From contig WTCM01000195.1 in assembly GCA_013138595.1 (NCBI GenBank), positions 1-38,531 on the forward strand: a DNA stretch of 38,531 bases, given 5' to 3'. Shown here one piece after another: positions 36,061 through 38,531 of this stretch (positions within the stretch are counted from its first letter, which is position 1; each line of letters begins with the position of its first letter). Both the position numbers and the translations under genes were made by a program. The stretch is from Methyloprofundus sp. Its GTDB lineage: Bacteria > Pseudomonadota > Gammaproteobacteria > Methylococcales > Methylomonadaceae. A model generated the notes under the pieces. That model ran no database searches. It was given only the letters and a program-made list of their open reading frames with translations, and was not told the origin of the DNA.

Positions 36061-37944
36061 CTACAACTCTAAAAATGAATGAAACATCATTAATGACCAC
36101 ATTGTGGTCGCATGATCTCGTATACCACTTTGATGTTGCTTAACAATGGTGGCTAGATAATCAGGATCAAACAAGCCTGAATCGACCATTTTCTCACTCA
36201 ACAATGACTCCTTAACCTGCTCTTTTAAAGGCCCCTTAAACCAGTCAGATAAAGGAATACTAAAGCCCATTTTAGGGCGGTATAAAATATCATTGGGTAA
36301 ATAAGGTTCAAGGCTTTTCTTAAAAATATACTTGCCTTCACTGCCATTCAATTTTAAATCGGGCGGTAGTTTTGCAATCCATTCAACTAGCTCATGATCT
36401 AACAAAGGCACTCTAACTTCTAAAGAGTGCTCCATACTTGCTCTATCTACTTTAGTTAAAATATCTCCAGGCAAATAGGTTTTAATATCTAAATATTGTA
36501 CTAAAGAGCGTGTATCATCAATAGGCGCATTTTTCTGGTGTCGTCTAAAGACTTCAACCGCTTGATAGCCTTGCAAATTACTCTTAAGTTGCTGGCTAAA
36601 TAAATTAGAGCGTACTGCATTAGAATTGATCGAGACACTATGAAAATAACCTTCGACTGAGTCACGCGAAATAGACTCAAAAGTTGATTTTGCACGCAAG
36701 ACTTTAGGAGCCCAATCTGCTTTAGGATAAACACTGCCCATAAAGCCAAACAAAGGTTGACGAATCGCATCAGGCATCATGGAACGCATACGGTCTTCAT
36801 AAACCTGCCAACGATAGCGTCGATACCCTGCTAAATGCTCGTCCCCCCCATCTCCCGACAAAACCACCGTTGCCTGCTTTTTAGCCATCTCACAGACACG
36901 ATAAGTCGGTAATGCAGAGCTATCCGCATAAGGCTCATCATACATACCTGCGAGTTTTCCAATCAAGCTAAAATCAGCAGGATCGACTTGTTCCACACGA
37001 TGCGATGTTTGATATTGCTCGGCAACTTGTGCGGCAAACTGTGACTCATTAAACTTCGCATCCCCAAAAGAAATTGAGCAGGTATTCACAGGCTCTTCAG
37101 TTAGCCCAGCCATCATTGCCACAATCGCACTGGAATCCACGCCGCCCGATAAAAAAGCCCCTAAAGGAACGTCTGCAACGGTACGAATAGCCACCGCTTC
37201 ACGCACTCGCTCAACCAGTTCCTCGGCTAATTCCTGCTCAGAGGCCTGTAAGCTACTATCAAATTGTATATCCCAATATTGTCTAGGCTGATAAGCCAAG
37301 TCACCACGCTTAATATTTAAGCAAAAACCAGGCTCTAGTTTATAAACATGCTTATAAATCGTTTTGGGGTCAGGAATATAACCAAAGCCGAAATAATCTT
37401 CAATCGCCGTTGGATCCATCTCTCTAGGTAATTCAGGATGCTCTTTTAAGGCTTTTAATTCAGAGGCAAAAATAAACTGCCCATTATTCAGTTGCGCATA
37501 ATATAAAGGCTTAATGCCTAAACGATCTCTTGCCAAAAATAAAGTTTGTTTTTCTCTATCCCAAATCGCAAACGCAAACATACCGCGCAAACGTAAGACA
37601 CAATCTTCACCCCACGCTTGCCAAGCATAAACAATCACTTCAGTATCACAATGTGTTTTGAAGCGATAGCCTAAACCCTCTAATTCTTTACGTAATTCAG
37701 GAAAATTATAAACCTCACCATTATAAGTCAGTACCACATTGCCATCTTGGCTATGCATCGGTTGCTGCCCGTGAGATAAATCAATAATGGATAAACGTCT
37801 ATGCCCTAAACCTAAGCCCGCCTCTATGTACAAGCCCCCTTCATCAGGGCCACGATGAAATTGAGCCTCATTCATCTGTGATAATAATTCACGATTAATT
37901 TCTCTTTTTGCACTTATATCAAAGATACCGACAATGCCACACAT
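36061..37944 (-). CDS. Exosortase-A-type amidotransferase 1 (AsnB-like)
   Basis: 627 residues, a full class II amidotransferase: Cys2 (MCGIVGIFDI), HRGPDEGG, GHRRLSIIDLSHGQQPM, and YNGEVYNFPEL, followed by the synthetase domain with PP-loop SGGVDS at 266-271 and SGDGGDEHLAGYRRY. The length and the GYIPDPKTIYKHVYKLEPG segment fit the XrtA-system amidotransferase 1 subfamily, which modifies sugars in exopolysaccharide synthesis, better than true asparagine synthetase. Its ATG is 1 bp from the stop of the next upstream gene, a glycosyltransferase. Confidence 0.9.
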   Translation of the reverse strand: MCGIVGIFDISAKREINRELLSQMNEAQFHRGPDEGGLYIEAGLGLGHRRLSIIDLSHGQQPMHSQDGNVVLTYNGEVYNFPELRKELEGLGYRFKTHCDTEVIVYAWQAWGEDCVLRLRGMFAFAIWDREKQTLFLARDRLGIKPLYYAQLNNGQFIFASELKALKEHPELPREMDPTAIEDYFGFGYIPDPKTIYKHVYKLEPGFCLNIKRGDLAYQPRQYWDIQFDSSLQASEQELAEELVERVREAVAIRTVADVPLGAFLSGGVDSSAIVAMMAGLTEEPVNTCSISFGDAKFNESQFAAQVAEQYQTSHRVEQVDPADFSLIGKLAGMYDEPYADSSALPTYRVCEMAKKQATVVLSGDGGDEHLAGYRRYRWQVYEDRMRSMMPDAIRQPLFGFMGSVYPKADWAPKVLRAKSTFESISRDSVEGYFHSVSINSNAVRSNLFSQQLKSNLQGYQAVEVFRRHQKNAPIDDTRSLVQYLDIKTYLPGDILTKVDRASMEHSLEVRVPLLDHELVEWIAKLPPDLKLNGSEGKYIFKKSLEPYLPNDILYRPKMGFSIPLSDWFKGPLKEQVKESLLSEKMVDSGLFDPDYLATIVKQHQSGIRDHATTMWSLMMFHSFLEL

Positions 37945-37945
37945 A

Positions 37946-38531
37946 TTACTTCCCTTTTAATCCGAATGAGTCATACACGGCAACATACTTATTCACCATC
38001 GCTTGAATTGAAAACAAATCTAAAACCCTTTGCTGTGAATTTTTACCTTGTATACGTCTTTTCGGCTTATCCACAATCAAGTCTAATATTGCTGTTCCCA
38101 TAGCCTCTGGGTCAGAAGCAGGCACTAAGGCGCCTGTCTTCCCCTCTTCGACCAACTCAGGGTTGCCACCCACTGCTGTTGCAATCACAGGTAAACCACT
38201 CGCCATTGCTTCTAAAATCGTATTAGAAATCCCTTCTGCTTGTGACGGTAAAACAAAGATATCTAAGGTACGCATAATATCGGCAATATCAGCCCGATCA
38301 CCTGGTAACCACACGTAATCTAATAACTGTTTTGCCGCTAGTAGATCAATTGCTGCTTGCCTAAGCGGACCTGCTCCAATCAATAATAAATTGACCTGCC
38401 CTAGTAATTCAGGATGCGCCTCTAATAAAAAGATATAAGCACGTACCAGAGTCAGTTGGTCTTTTACGCCATGCATTCGCCCCACTGTACCGATATAAAT
38501 ATTGTTTTCCTCTCTGGCAAGAAAGCAATCT
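37946..38531 (-). CDS. Exosortase-A-associated glycosyltransferase, 5' part missing
   Basis: The frame is open to the window edge; the visible part is the C-terminal 194 residues of a GT4 enzyme, starting DCFLAREENNIYIGTVGRMH. It carries the donor-site elements LLLIGAGPLRQAA, LPGDRADIADIM and EGISNTILEAMASGLPVIAT with VGGNPELVE. These match sugar transferases of the PEP-CTERM/exosortase A system. A GTG at 38485 is an internal codon, not a start. It runs in one operon with the amidotransferase. Confidence 0.88.
   Translation of the reverse strand, partial: DCFLAREENNIYIGTVGRMHGVKDQLTLVRAYIFLLEAHPELLGQVNLLLIGAGPLRQAAIDLLAAKQLLDYVWLPGDRADIADIMRTLDIFVLPSQAEGISNTILEAMASGLPVIATAVGGNPELVEEGKTGALVPASDPEAMGTAILDLIVDKPKRRIQGKNSQQRVLDLFSIQAMVNKYVAVYDSFGLKGK

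Noticed and set aside
38483-38485. GTG as start of the last gene
   Set aside because: The frame stays open to the window edge and the residues before it (NNIYIGTVGRM) are a normal glycosyltransferase strand.

Overview
The window looks like a chromosomal segment of a gammaproteobacterium with roughly 40% GC. The housekeeping gene content and order support this: divergent parE and xseB-ispA, a trpF-trpB-trpA-accD-folC-SPOR(dedD)-cvpA-purF run, metZ, fabI and dapD. The exosortase-A-type polysaccharide genes at the right end and the many short palindromic repeats recall aquatic gammaproteobacteria such as methanotrophs (Methylococcales), but that placement is an inference from gene style, not a search result.

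Layout. 1-767: decayed outer-membrane-protein fragment and nested inverted repeats. 768-5740: SulP anion transporter and parE on the minus strand, then xseB-ispA on the plus strand, closed by a hairpin. 5789-6512: HTH antitoxin, a toxin broken by a one-base frameshift in a G run, and a palindromic operator inside a good promoter. 6566-11523: secreted cysteine-rich protein, small membrane protein, metZ, a 160-bp palindromic element, pncC, and a DUF2231-type membrane protein with a long histidine-repeat tail. 11590-14494: accessory island with a palindromic repeat, a possible chimeric antitoxin, a two-gene module of an AAA/ABC-type ATPase and a putative PD-(D/E)XK nuclease (candidate defence system), and a short antitoxin gene next to an internally deleted RelE-like toxin. 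14667-22091: eight-gene metabolic operon. 22180-23739: Tat-exported multicopper oxidase with its own promoter, ending in a bidirectional terminator shared with fabI. 24705-28402: a gene of unknown function behind a Fur-box-like site, an orphan sensor histidine kinase, and a convergent diguanylate cyclase with a solute-binding sensor. 28409-30286: dapD and two small unknowns. 30461-32892: secreted beta-helix protein, and a BrnA antitoxin preceded by the last codons of a lost BrnT toxin. 32981-38531: polysaccharide locus with two asparagine-synthase-like amidotransferases and two glycosyltransferases; the second glycosyltransferase runs off the window edge.

Two themes stand out. First, at least three toxin-antitoxin loci kept an intact antitoxin while the toxin was destroyed in a different way each time (frameshift, internal deletion, loss of all but the 3' end). 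Second, the ATPase-nuclease pair sits among these remnants, in AT-rich DNA unlike the trp operon beside it, and is the best candidate here for an undescribed system. No tRNA, rRNA, CRISPR array, transposase or integrase was seen.
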